64,000 nucleotides of DNA from an uncultured Planctomycetaceae bacterium (GCA_937916515.1 CALFSX010000213.1:1-64000), one strand, 5' to 3'. Shown: positions 1 to 8,284, numbered from the stretch's first letter. The notes: generated by a model not told the origin, from the sequence alone. Numbers and translations are program-made.

Positions 1-147
1 ACATCATTTCAGTAATCATATCCAGGCCGAAACCGGTATCCGGACACGCTGCTAGAGGCGATCAAAGAATGATACTCATGCTATAAATTTTACTCGGTAT
101 TCGGAGTCGCCCCATTTATCGATAAGCTGATCGCTGCCGCAAAACAG
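1..147. other. Window edge, probably decayed upstream coding sequence
   Basis: The frame of the following ORF stays open back to a TGA at 70-72 and gives protein-like sequence between 73 and 147, but it contains no ATG. Another frame reads protein-like sequence (HHFSNHIQAETGI) over positions 2-40 and then stops. This suggests the 3' part of a larger gene that has been frameshifted or truncated. The window edge prevents a firm statement. Confidence 0.3.
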
Positions 148-690
148 ATGCAGTACAGTGAAACAATACTTCCCAATCCAACGTTTGCCTTTGGGACGTT
201 TTACTACCCAGGGACGATTGCATCTCAGTTAGAAAGCACGGTTGTTCACGAGTCAGTGCATGCGGTGGACTTTCTCAATCACTGGTATATGGGAAGCACT
301 CAAGCCCTTACTTGGCCGACGATGCAGCAGGTCGAAGCACTCGGATGGACGACACAGCATTTAGTTGACACTTTTAGCCATTTTGCCAACGTTGAAAATG
401 CATTGTGCGGGAATTCTCCGGACGCCGGAGGCATTATTCAGAGATGGAATTTGGCGCAAACAAACCTGGCCGATGTGTTTACGCAGACCATTGAGTGGAA
501 GAGCAGCCCCGTCACGAGCGCTAATCGTACGGTGCTTCCGTCCGACGTCGCAGATGTTGCGGCGAAACTGAACTTGGATTTTCGGATGGTCACCCTCGCG
601 GCCGCCTACGAACAAATGGCCACAAGCCGTGGCCTTACACATTCAATCGTGGTCAATCCATCGATAGTTGATCCGGTATTCAGAAGGTGA
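148..690 (+). CDS. Putative metallopeptidase-like protein with HESVH motif (possibly a gene fragment)
   Basis: 180 residues from the first ATG. Around residue 34 it reads VVHESVHAVDFL, an HExxH zinc-binding signature with hydrophobic flanks, as in many zinc metallopeptidases and in some toxin domains at the ends of large secreted proteins. No other domain is recognised. There is no signal peptide, and protein-like sequence in the same frame continues upstream of the ATG to a TGA at 70. The annotated start is therefore probably internal to an older, longer gene. The stop overlaps the GTG start of the next gene (GTGA), which suggests translational coupling. Function is inferred from one motif only. 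Confidence 0.45.
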   Translation: MQYSETILPNPTFAFGTFYYPGTIASQLESTVVHESVHAVDFLNHWYMGSTQALTWPTMQQVEALGWTTQHLVDTFSHFANVENALCGNSPDAGGIIQRWNLAQTNLADVFTQTIEWKSSPVTSANRTVLPSDVADVAAKLNLDFRMVTLAAAYEQMATSRGLTHSIVVNPSIVDPVFRR

Positions 691-1193
691 GTCAGATGAA
701 TCGCACCACTTCGTGGCTCCGAACGATGCCGGTCCTGCCCTTGGTTATCCTGATTGTGACGATTCTGTTCATAGTTGGGCTGACATTTTCCCGTTTCAAC
801 ATCGAAAGCATTCTCCATCTGATCGGACAGAGTTCGGAGCGCGAAAGCCAGGTCCGAATTGAACTGTCAATGTTCAAAAAGTTTGCTCACTATGCGTATG
901 ACTTCACCGCATCGGTCGATAGTCGAGGACACCAGCCTCCGGCATCAATTCAGGAGATCCTCGACCGTCAGTTTCCTGAACGGACTAATCAATTTGGGGC
1001 CGGTCGCAACTTCGCGTTCAAATATCTCGCGGCGAATGTGGATCCGTGGGGTTCACCGTTCGTCTTTGAAAACGTCCAAACAGGGGAATATAGTTGCCGA
1101 GTCACAGTACGGTCGCGTGGAGCCAATGGCGTCGATGAGCATGGCAAGGGGGACGACCTCCAGCGAGCATTCGATCTCTGGCTTGGAAGGTAA
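687..1193 (+). CDS. Pseudopilin-like (GspG C-terminal-like) single-TM protein
   Basis: 168 residues. The GTG start at 687 overlaps the preceding stop by three bases; an ATG at 696 is an alternative. One hydrophobic segment lies at about residues 14-33, followed by an extracytoplasmic part. The C-terminal half reads DPWGSPFVFEN and then RGANGVDEHGKGDDL, resembling the end of type II secretion major pseudopilins (DPWGxPY followed by SxGxDGxxGGxGxxxDI, the calcium-binding loop). The usual pseudopilin prepilin-peptidase motif (GFTLxE) is not visible, so this is probably a pseudopilin-derived protein and not a working GspG. Coupling to the HESVH protein suggests a joint role, which is not known. 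Confidence 0.5.
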   Translation: MSQMNRTTSWLRTMPVLPLVILIVTILFIVGLTFSRFNIESILHLIGQSSERESQVRIELSMFKKFAHYAYDFTASVDSRGHQPPASIQEILDRQFPERTNQFGAGRNFAFKYLAANVDPWGSPFVFENVQTGEYSCRVTVRSRGANGVDEHGKGDDLQRAFDLWLGR

Positions 1194-1333
1194 TACGACG
1201 CGAGAAACCCATGGGGACATCGGCTGTCTTAACTGCTGTCAACATTTGGATGGGTTTTCCTTCCACATTTCTCGATTTTTGATCATGGTGTTGAGCGTAA
1301 TGAGCATCTTTCTCATGACGGCGACAAATGTGC

Positions 1334-1351
1334 GGGCCATCCACCCTGAAG
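1334..1351 (+). repeat. Solitary terminus of the ~200-bp repeat
   Basis: gggccatccaccctgaag matches the left end of the full repeat copies. The rest of an element does not follow, so it looks like a solo end or a heavily deleted copy. Confidence 0.5.
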
Positions 1352-1423
1352 TCTACCGCACCGGCCAGAGCCAACCCTCTGTTGTGTCATCCGCCCCACG
1401 CGTCATTCCCGCGCAGAACCCGC

Positions 1424-1626
1424 GAGCCATCCACCTTGAAAACTACAAATAGGGCTTATGGTGAGTGAGGGTGATTCTGGTGGTTTAGGGGAGCCTGGCA
1501 GAGCGTCGATCCGCAGGCCCCGTTTTCCGCGTCTGAAGCTGCTTCCCGACGGCGACCCTGCTCGCTCACTCCATTTTACGCAAGCCCCGCACAGCAATTA
1601 TTTCGCCACCTCAGGGTGGATGGCCC
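1424..1626 (+). repeat. Repeat copy A, MITE-like element with inverted ends
   Basis: About 200 bp. It begins gagccatccaccttgaaaa and ends ctcagggtggatggccc, so the ends are imperfect inverted repeats of about 14 bp. The interior is nearly identical to copies B and C; for example gcttcccgacggcgaccctg and ttttacgcaagccccgcaca occur in all three. It has no coding capacity. The size, inverted ends and multiple copies resemble a non-autonomous miniature element, but no target-site duplication was established and no related transposase is present. Confidence 0.65.
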
Positions 1627-1716
1627 AACTGTGTCTATACGGGCATCTGACTATAATTTCAGCCTGTTCACTGAGATTATCGCACTTCGCAAAAACTGAA
1701 AGTGGAACACCAACTA

Positions 1717-2670
1717 ATGATCGATTGCATTGTCACCAGTCGCTTCGTATTCGGGGCGTGTGTTGCACTGTTTACGCTGGGCGAGTTGTTTGCCCAGGGC
1801 GAATTTCCGGTACCCGATCGCTGGTTGCCGGGAACGATCTATTGCGAATACGATCGCGAAGATGGATTGCCTCCGAATCGGAACCAATGGGATCCGTTTT
1901 TTGTTGAAGGAGTTGCTGCAGCATGGCAACCAGAGATCTCAAAGCCAGATCCGGTGCAAAAGATATCGCCCGATCTGCTCCCCCCGAAAGTCTTTCGTGG
2001 AACTGTTCAGATTACTGTCAATCGAAATTACTTCGGGCCAACGGCGTCAATGCAATATGCTTCTGGCCGCCTCCGATCGTCCGAGAGCAGATGGGAGGGG
2101 CAAAGACTTGTCGAAATGACCGATTTGCGAAGTGGTCCGGTCACGAAGGACGATTTGATGCCCGTGTTCGGGTGGCTTTTGAAGGTGACACGGTGTCATC
2201 CAGGCGGAGGAGATACCGCTGATGTGACATTGCAAAGACTTCCGCGGGATGCATGGCCAGACGGAGTGACGCTTGACCCGTATGCCTATGCTGTCACAAC
2301 AGGGGGTACATTGACCATTCCTGCAGCCTCAATATCAAAGAATGGTACGCTTGGGCTGCCAATGTCAGTCGAATTCAACCCTATTGATAAAGTGTTTTTG
2401 CTGCGAGTCGCACACGAACTGGTTGCGGAAGAGGATGGTTCATTAACACAGGAGATCCGTCAAATCGAGGCGACTCCTGCGCTGCGGTTCCCGGTGATGA
2501 GGGCATCCGGCACGCTGTACTTTCAGGTTATTTCAGTCGTTGCACCTGATCCAGATCGTCGCATCACTGGTTGGGTGGAAATACGTCGAATGTGGCCCGC
2601 GATTGAACCATTCGGATTTCATGAATCGAAATCACCCGGCCGCTCGATTCCGGAGCGTCCAACGCCGTGA
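1717..2670 (+). CDS. Secreted hypothetical protein
   Basis: 317 residues from the ATG at 1717; a GTG at 1702 in the same frame would add five residues. Residues 1-28 form a plausible Sec signal peptide with a hydrophobic core (FGACVALFTLGELF) and an AQG cleavage context. The mature part is rich in beta-type sequence without a recognisable motif. A single-copy family is possible but I do not recognise it. The gene stands alone between copies of a repeat element, so it may belong to an accessory block. No regulatory signal was seen. Confidence 0.6.
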   Translation: MIDCIVTSRFVFGACVALFTLGELFAQGEFPVPDRWLPGTIYCEYDREDGLPPNRNQWDPFFVEGVAAAWQPEISKPDPVQKISPDLLPPKVFRGTVQITVNRNYFGPTASMQYASGRLRSSESRWEGQRLVEMTDLRSGPVTKDDLMPVFGWLLKVTRCHPGGGDTADVTLQRLPRDAWPDGVTLDPYAYAVTTGGTLTIPAASISKNGTLGLPMSVEFNPIDKVFLLRVAHELVAEEDGSLTQEIRQIEATPALRFPVMRASGTLYFQVISVVAPDPDRRITGWVEIRRMWPAIEPFGFHESKSPGRSIPERPTP

Positions 2671-2719
2671 CGATTGCATTTCCAACAAACAGCTGACTCA
2701 AGGAAGTGCGACTTCCCGC

Positions 2720-2778
2720 GGGCCATCCACCCTGAAGACGATAAACATGGTGTTTTGCAACTCTGGGTGGCTTGCGGG
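2720..2778 (+). repeat. Deleted copy of the MITE-like repeat
   Basis: A left end (gggccatccaccctgaag, 2720-2737) is followed 23 bp later by ctctgggtggcttgcggg, a degenerate right end. The interior is missing, giving a ~59-bp remnant with inverted ends. Confidence 0.5.
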
Positions 2779-2928
2779 ATTTAGTTAAATGTAATTCCGC
2801 AGAAAACCGATTTTATTTTAATTGTTTGACGAGGCTGCGTGATGGTGAGTGTGGCTGTTCGTATATTTTCACTTCGCAGCTTTAGCGCAATTCCGCCAGA
2901 GCCGGAAAACACACGGGCGGAAACACAC

Positions 2929-3131
2929 GGGCCATCCACCTTAAAAACCACAAATAAGGCTTATGGTGAGTGAGGGCGGTTCTGGTAATTTAGGGAATCC
3001 TGGCGGGGCGTCGGTCCGCAGGCCCCGTTTTCCGCGTCTGTCGCAGCTTCCCGACGGCGACCCTGCTCGCTTATTCCATTTTACGCAAGCCCCGCACAGC
3101 AATTATTTCGCCACCGCAGGGGGGATGGCCC
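2929..3131 (+). repeat. Repeat copy B, MITE-like element
   Basis: It starts gggccatccaccttaaaaac and ends gcaggggggatggccc. It aligns over its full length with copy A and most closely with copy C in the right half. It lies 16 bp before copy C, so the two form a tandem pair. Confidence 0.7.
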
Positions 3132-3147
3132 AGCTGTGTCGTCCCGC

Positions 3148-3344
3148 GGGCCATCCACCGCGAAAACCATAAATAGGGTTTACGGTGAAAAAGGGTTTTC
3201 TGGTAATTTAGGGAGCCTTGACGGGCATTGGTCCGCAGGCCTCGTTTTCCGCGTCTGTCGCAGCTTCCCGACGGCGACCCTGCTCGCTTATTCCATTTTA
3301 CGCAAGCCCCGCACAGCAATTATTTTTCCTCCGCAGGGTGGATT
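3148..3344 (+). repeat. Repeat copy C, MITE-like element
   Basis: It starts gggccatccaccgcgaaaac. The right end (gcagggtggatt) has lost the terminal ggccc, so the outer inverted repeat is incomplete. The middle and right parts match copy B almost base for base, while the left third is more diverged. Confidence 0.7.
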
Positions 3345-3420
3345 GCTGCTGGATCGCAGCGTATGTCGGAGGAAGTCAGACTTTCAAGCTACTAAAAGGC
3401 CGTCTCACCAATCCTGTGCT

Positions 3421-3457
3421 GTTCGGGCTGACTCGGCCATGGCGAGTCAGCCCGAAC
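3421..3457. repeat. 37-bp near-perfect palindrome
   Basis: gttcgggctgactcg at 3421-3435 pairs exactly with cgagtcagcccgaac at 3443-3457, with a 7-base centre. With one mismatch the arms extend outward into ctgtgct and aacacag, giving arms of about 22 bp. No T-run follows, so it is not a canonical terminator. It could be a protein-binding palindrome or a remnant inverted repeat. Confidence 0.7.
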
Positions 3458-3500
3458 AACACAGACTGTGTCGAGTCGGGAACGTGCCGTAGCCAACAAG

Positions 3501-3640
3501 TCGGTGCTCCAACCGACGCAAGGTCGGTGGCGGCGATCGGTGCTCCGACCGACGTGGGGTCGGTGGTGGCACGGGGTTTGGTGGTTTGAGGTGTAGCAGG
3601 GAAGTCTATGCTCCGACCGACGCGGGGTCGGTGAAGGCTG
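3501..3640 (+). repeat. Three 36-bp repeats with internal dyad
   Basis: Units at 3501-3536 and 3537-3572 are directly adjacent; a third lies at 3605-3640. Each carries gctccgaccgacg followed by ggtcggt, so accgac and gtcggt form a small internal dyad. Three unevenly spaced units without unique spacers do not make a CRISPR array. Confidence 0.65.
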
Positions 3641-3720
3641 GTGCGTTTGGGGCGTGAGTTGCACAAACTTGCCACCGACCTGGCGCTCAAAACGATGTGC
3701 GCACGGTGCGCATGTTGACT

Positions 3721-3810
3721 GTAGCGACAACGGAGCGGCTCGGCGGCTCGAACGCCCTACGTCTTTTCGCGCGCCACGCCACGCCACCGGGTCAAGGGCG
3801 AAGCCCTTGT
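3721..3810 (-). repeat. Dispersed 3'-end repeat, copy 1
   Basis: About 90 bp, lying directly after the stop codon of the DUF1501 gene. On the minus strand it begins with caagggc-ttc-gcccttg, a perfect 7-bp stem, and ends in ccgctccgttgtcgctac. Related copies occur at 38461-38543 and 55258-55341, each downstream of a gene in the same relative orientation. It may act as an mRNA 3' end structure, or be a repeat family that prefers such positions. Confidence 0.7.
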
Positions 3811-5183
3811 TAGAACAGTTCGTGAATTTCTCGGTGGCCGAAGTCGACCAATGGGAAGGGGCGACCGGCGGGACCGGGAAGGTGGGATTCCAGCTTTAAT
3901 CCCAGGCTGTGAAAGATCGTGGCGGTCACGTCGGCTGGTTGAACGGGCCTGTCGGCGGGCACTCCGCCAATCGGATCGCTGGCTCCCACAACTCGTCCGC
4001 CTTTGACTCCGCCACCGGCAAAGTAAGTTGTGAAACATTGTGGCCAGTGGTCTCGACCACCAGCGGGATTCACCTTGGGCGTTCTGCCGAATTCGGCAAG
4101 ATTGCAGACCAGAGTGTTGTCCAGCATGCCTCGCTGATGCAGGTCGCTGATTAAGGCCGAATAGCCCTGATCGTACATGGGGGCCACGATGTTTTTCATG
4201 CCGTCGATGGATGTGAACGGCTTGGATCCGTGAATGTCCCAGGTGATTTCGTCGAACACGGTCAGGAAGGTGTTGACGGTCACAAAGCGAACTCCAGCTT
4301 CGACTAACCGTCGAGCCAGCAGGCAGCACTGTCCAAAGCGGTTCATGCCATAGCGTTTGCGAGTGTCGTCTGATTCTTTGGACAGGTCAAAGGCGTCTCG
4401 CGCTTGAGTGCTGGTCATCATGCGATAGGCTGCCTGGAAGTTGTCATCCAGCAGAGCCGCGTTTTCGGTGGCTTCGAAATCGTCGACCGTGGCGTCAATC
4501 AGATCGCGAAGTTTTTGCCGTCGATTCAGGCGAGCTTCACCGATAGTGCTGGGTGGAAGCAGGTCAGGCACCTGAAAGTTTGGTTTGGATGGGTCGGCCA
4601 TTAACGAAAACGGATCGTGTGCTTTGCCCAGAAATCCACCGGCTTGTCCGTTGGGAAGATTTCCGCCGCCGCGCCCCATGGTTTCTGGCAACACAACAAA
4701 CGGAGGCAGGTCTGTGCGTCGGCCTTTCAGAAAACTGAGTACGGCTCCTGCGTGAGGCGTGTTGACTCCACCGGTAAACTGTCGTCCGGTTTGCATCATC
4801 TGCCAGCCAGCATCATGCACGGCAGCTCCTGTGTGATGAGTTGACCGCACTAACGAAAAGTGTTCGGCGATCTCGGCGTGTTTAGGCAGAATTTCTGAGA
4901 TCTCAAAATCGCCGGTGGTGGCAATTGGTTTGAACGGTCCGCGCACTTCAGACGGTGCGTCGGGCTTCATGTCGAAGGTGTCCAACTGGCTGGGAGCACC
5001 CAGATTAAAGATCATGATGCACGAGCGTTCTTCGTGGCCGGGCAGAATGGCTCCCGCTTCTTTGGCCTGTGTGTACTGAGCCAGCGAAAGTCCGGCGGCT
5101 CCCAACGTGCCAATCTGCAGAAAGTCGCGGCGTGTGGTGCCGTCGCAGGTATGAGCAGTGCCTCGGCTGGTCAGGTTAAGCAT
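3810..5183 (-). CDS. DUF1501 domain-containing protein, Tat-exported
   Basis: 457 residues. The N-terminus carries a twin-arginine motif (TTRRDFLQIGTLGAAGLSLA, residues 17-36), so export by Tat is likely. The remainder has features of the planctomycete DUF1501 family: SQLDTFDMKPDAP, HHTGAAVHDAGWQMM, EFGRTPKVN and GRDHW, which resemble the metal-binding parts of alkaline-phosphatase-fold proteins. The biochemical role is not established. Members usually lie beside a DUF1553/DUF1549 cytochrome-type protein; here no such partner is adjacent. The stop codon abuts a dispersed repeat hairpin. Family assignment is firm, function unknown. Confidence 0.9.
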   Translation of the reverse strand: MLNLTSRGTAHTCDGTTRRDFLQIGTLGAAGLSLAQYTQAKEAGAILPGHEERSCIMIFNLGAPSQLDTFDMKPDAPSEVRGPFKPIATTGDFEISEILPKHAEIAEHFSLVRSTHHTGAAVHDAGWQMMQTGRQFTGGVNTPHAGAVLSFLKGRRTDLPPFVVLPETMGRGGGNLPNGQAGGFLGKAHDPFSLMADPSKPNFQVPDLLPPSTIGEARLNRRQKLRDLIDATVDDFEATENAALLDDNFQAAYRMMTSTQARDAFDLSKESDDTRKRYGMNRFGQCCLLARRLVEAGVRFVTVNTFLTVFDEITWDIHGSKPFTSIDGMKNIVAPMYDQGYSALISDLHQRGMLDNTLVCNLAEFGRTPKVNPAGGRDHWPQCFTTYFAGGGVKGGRVVGASDPIGGVPADRPVQPADVTATIFHSLGLKLESHLPGPAGRPFPLVDFGHREIHELF

Positions 5184-5465
5184 GATGGTTCTCGCCCGAA
5201 AATCTTCAAATCGCTAACAACACCGCAGTTTACCGTGAACAATTGGCAGTCACAATAGAGCGTATTTTCAGCCTGTTTTTGCGGGTGCAAAATGCCAACG
5301 GCTGAATGAGTGACGTCGCGTGGCGGCAAAGATTGATAACGTTTATGATCAGCAGACAACGCAGCTGCTGGAATCTGGTTTCTGTGGCTGCGTTTGGCGT
5401 GCGACTGTGGAATGCTGCCCGGCGGCAAAAGCAACGGTTTGAGACATTGTCTCGCAAGAAACGAT

Positions 5466-7631
5466 ATGGCCGACTTCGACAAAACAGAGATTCAGGATGA
5501 TGATGAGCGTGAAGACGCGCGTCAGCTGAGTTTGCAGGGGAACTCGCCGCCGTCTGAAATCGAAGGCTATTCGGTGGTGCGGCGGTTGGGGACTGGTGCT
5601 TATGGAACCGTATGGTTGGCTCGCGAAGATCGCACCGGACGCATGGTGGCCATCAAGTATTACCCTCATCGACGTGGCTTGAACTGGTCTCTGCTGAATC
5701 GCGAAGTTGAAAAGCTGGCGGCGCTGTATTCGTCTCGCAACATCGTTCGCCTGTTGGACGTCGGCTGGAATGCGGAGCCACCCTATTATGTGATGGAGTT
5801 CGTCGAAAACGGTTCGCTTGGCGAATACCTGGCCAGCGGCGCACTGGGTGTTGAAGAAACAGTGCGTATCACACAACAGGTTTGCGGTGCGCTGATTGAA
5901 GCTCATGGAGCCGGCGTGCTGCACTGCGACCTGAAACCGGACAACGTGTTGCTGGACGCTCAGTATCAGGTGCGACTGTGCGACTTCGGGCAGTCGAGAA
6001 TGTCTCACGAACAAAGCTCGGCACTGGGCACGCTGTTCTATATGGCTCCGGAGCAAGCCAACCTGGAAGCGATTCCGGATGCTCGCTGGGACGTGTACGC
6101 CGTTGGTGCGCTGATGTATCACATGCTGACCGGGCAACCTCCGTATCGCGCGCCGGATGTGCAGCGTAAGCTGGAACTGTGTGAGACACTTCAAAGTCGT
6201 TTGGACGTTTATCAGAAGTATATTAACGACGCTCCTTTGCCGGATCTGCACCATCACTTAAAGGGCATGGACAAAGATCTGGCAGGGCTTGTTGACCAGT
6301 GTCTGGCGGTTGATCCCAAACAGCGACTTCCGAATGCTCAGGCGATTCTTGATCAGTTTTCATCGCGTTCTCGCAACCGTTCGCGTCGTCCGTTGTTGCT
6401 GCTGGGAGTGGTTGGCCCCTTGTTGTTGATGGCGGCGATGGTGCCCATTTTTGTGGGAGCATTAAGTCGCAATATTGACGAAATGGAAACTCAGCTGGTC
6501 CAGAACGCTCAGGACCGCAACGTGTTGACGGCTCGCGGCCAGGCGACGTCTCTGGAAGACGAACTGGAGAATCGACTGTGGGATCTGGAACAGGTTGTCG
6601 CTCAGGAAGAACTGATTGAGTTGATGACCGAATTGATGCAGCGACCGTCTGACGATGTGGTGGCGGAATGTCGGAAATTCCACAATGCCCCGCTGGAGGA
6701 ACGGCCCGCATGGATGCAGAAGCTGGATGTTGCGCGGCAGACAGCGGATCAGCAAAAAAACAAACGCGGCAAGAGTCTCGATACCAGTTGGTTTTTAAAC
6801 GATGCCAAAGGTCGTCAGTTGTGGAGACGTGATTACAGCGAAGCCACCGTTGGGGAATACTATGCGTGGCGAGATTATTTTCACGGGACCAACCAGCAGT
6901 ACGTAAAAACTTCTGTTCCGGATGATATTAAACCGATTACTGAATCGCACGTATCTTTGGCGTACATCAGCGAAGCGACCAAACGGTACATGGTGGCTTT
7001 AAGTGTCCCCATTCGCTCAAGGTCGGGTGAAGTGATCGGCGTGTTCGCTCGCACGCTGCATCTTGGCGATTTGCAGGAACGTCTGGGGCAGGATATCAAA
7101 GGCAGTGAGATTGCTTTGGCGGACCGTCGTACGTTGCAGTTGCTGGATCATCCGTGGTTGAAGCAGGAAGTCTTCAAAGATAATTCGACTCAGGAAGTGC
7201 AGGAAATGTTCAGCAAACTGGTGCTGGACGAAACCGCTCAACAGACAATTCGAAGTGCCATCGGTGAGTTTCACGACGCACCGGAAACGACGGAAGCCAT
7301 AACAGCCGGACGCACCATCGACATCAAGGTTCCCGTGTATAGTGATCCTGTCGGTAAGCTGCAAAGCGATGCCGTAGCGGACGGATTTTCCGGCGAATGG
7401 ATCGCAGCAATGTCCACGATGAAGAGCGAGAAAATGCCTTGGCTGGTGATTGTTCAGGAAGACAAGTCACGAGCTTTGGCGCCTGTGGCAGCGATGAAAC
7501 GCCGAGCCACCAAACAGGCCTGGATTGCCGTGCTGGCCAGCCTGGCCACCATGGGTTGCGTGTGGCTGTTTGTGTGGAAAGCGTTGGCAAGAACCAGAGA
7601 AACTCGCCCACTGGGTGCTCGGGAAAGTTAA
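5466..7631 (+). CDS. Receptor-type Ser/Thr protein kinase with Cache-like sensor domain
   Basis: 721 residues from ATG 5466, preceded by aagaaacg; an in-frame ATG at 5394 would add 24 unlikely residues. The kinase domain spans about residues 35-305: glycine loop GTGAYGTVW, lysine in VAIKYY, catalytic loop HCDLKPDNVLL, DFG in DFGQSR, and APEQ. The catalytic loop is HCD, not HRD, so this is a non-RD kinase. One TM segment follows (LLLLGVVGPLLLMAAMVPIF), then an extracytoplasmic region of about 320 residues with WRDYF, HVSLAYIS and LSVPI patterns typical of dCache sensor domains. A second TM segment lies near the C-terminus. It probably senses a periplasmic ligand and phosphorylates cytoplasmic targets, which are unknown. 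Confidence 0.85.
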   Translation: MADFDKTEIQDDDEREDARQLSLQGNSPPSEIEGYSVVRRLGTGAYGTVWLAREDRTGRMVAIKYYPHRRGLNWSLLNREVEKLAALYSSRNIVRLLDVGWNAEPPYYVMEFVENGSLGEYLASGALGVEETVRITQQVCGALIEAHGAGVLHCDLKPDNVLLDAQYQVRLCDFGQSRMSHEQSSALGTLFYMAPEQANLEAIPDARWDVYAVGALMYHMLTGQPPYRAPDVQRKLELCETLQSRLDVYQKYINDAPLPDLHHHLKGMDKDLAGLVDQCLAVDPKQRLPNAQAILDQFSSRSRNRSRRPLLLLGVVGPLLLMAAMVPIFVGALSRNIDEMETQLVQNAQDRNVLTARGQATSLEDELENRLWDLEQVVAQEELIELMTELMQRPSDDVVAECRKFHNAPLEERPAWMQKLDVARQTADQQKNKRGKSLDTSWFLNDAKGRQLWRRDYSEATVGEYYAWRDYFHGTNQQYVKTSVPDDIKPITESHVSLAYISEATKRYMVALSVPIRSRSGEVIGVFARTLHLGDLQERLGQDIKGSEIALADRRTLQLLDHPWLKQEVFKDNSTQEVQEMFSKLVLDETAQQTIRSAIGEFHDAPETTEAITAGRTIDIKVPVYSDPVGKLQSDAVADGFSGEWIAAMSTMKSEKMPWLVIVQEDKSRALAPVAAMKRRATKQAWIAVLASLATMGCVWLFVWKALARTRETRPLGARES

Positions 7632-7645
7632 GCCCGGATGTGACG

Positions 7646-8284
7646 TTAATCGGCCGCTAACGGTTGGCGCTGCCAGAGTGCTCGATAGATGGGCAGGCCC
7701 ATTTTGCGTTTCTTGCGTTCGAAGCTGGTTTGATAGTCCAGATCGTCTTCCGGATCACGTTCAGCAGGTGGCTCCAGGGAAACGAACTTCGGGTGGCAGT
7801 CGCCCGTTTCTTTGATGACTTCAAAGTACTCAATCACATCCGTCCACGAATGCAGGTGGCCTTCTGGTTTAATGACGTCGGCCAGCAGATCGCAGAATTC
7901 GGTTGTGAACAGGCGTCGCTTGTGATGTCGTTTCTTCCACCATGGATCGGGGAAATAGACGTGAGCCGCCTGCACGGAGTGCTTGTCGATCATCTTTGAC
8001 AGCAGCACTTTGCAGTCGCCGCCGATGATGCGTGCGTTGGGCATTTCACGTTTCAGAAGACGCATTGCCGCGCGTCGACCTTCTCGATAGTCGATTTCGA
8101 GACCCAGGTAATTGATGTTTGGGTTTTGAGTTGCCGCGTTGAAGACAAACAAACCGCGACCGCAGCCGATATCAATTTCGACGGGATTGTCGTTGCCAAA
8201 AAATTCGACCCAATCCAGATGTTCACCAAGATCTTCGATGACGTGGAAGTAGGGCTTCAGAGGTTTGATGGGGGCGGTTTGCAT
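7646..8284 (-). CDS. trmB: tRNA (guanine-N7-)-methyltransferase
   Basis: 212 residues, the usual length. TrmB forms m7G at position 46 in the variable loop of tRNA, using S-adenosylmethionine. Visible motifs: EIDIGCGRGLFVFNAA (SAM-binding motif I, about residue 36), LEIDYREGRRA, VYFPDPWWKKRHHKRRL (family signature) and the C-terminal TSFERKKRKMGLPIYRALW used for tRNA contact. It converges with the kinase gene with only 14 bp between the stops. The upstream fabZ-like gene is on the same strand about 160 bp away, with an inverted repeat in between. Confidence 0.95.
   Translation of the reverse strand: MQTAPIKPLKPYFHVIEDLGEHLDWVEFFGNDNPVEIDIGCGRGLFVFNAATQNPNINYLGLEIDYREGRRAAMRLLKREMPNARIIGGDCKVLLSKMIDKHSVQAAHVYFPDPWWKKRHHKRRLFTTEFCDLLADVIKPEGHLHSWTDVIEYFEVIKETGDCHPKFVSLEPPAERDPEDDLDYQTSFERKKRKMGLPIYRALWQRQPLAAD

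Larger units (their letters stand above)
1194..1716. other. Intergenic stretch with repeat copy A
   Basis: No convincing gene. It contains a solitary element terminus (gggccatccaccctgaag, 1334-1351) and the complete repeat copy A (1424-1626). Short open frames here run across the repeat and are not supported as genes. Confidence 0.6.
2671..3809. other. 1.1-kb intergenic repeat cluster
   Basis: No gene is supported. It contains a deleted element copy (2720-2778), full copies B and C, a 37-bp palindrome (3421-3457), three 36-bp repeats (3501-3640) and a dispersed repeat directly after the DUF1501 stop (3721-3810). Open frames across it contain repeat sequence or read the palindrome and are not credible genes. 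Confidence 0.7.

Noticed and set aside
859-1907. Long plus-strand frames spanning the repeat region
   Set aside because: They run across repeat copy A and overlap better-supported genes; no signal, domain or conserved motif is visible.
3501-3640. CRISPR array
   Set aside because: Only three uneven units, two of them adjacent without spacers, and no cas genes.
3071-3787. Frames on both strands across the repeats before the DUF1501 gene
   Set aside because: Their sequence is mainly repeat units and palindrome read in frame, giving low-complexity proteins.
5349-6257. 302-codon minus-strand frame opposite the kinase
   Set aside because: It is antisense to a clear kinase domain and has no family features.
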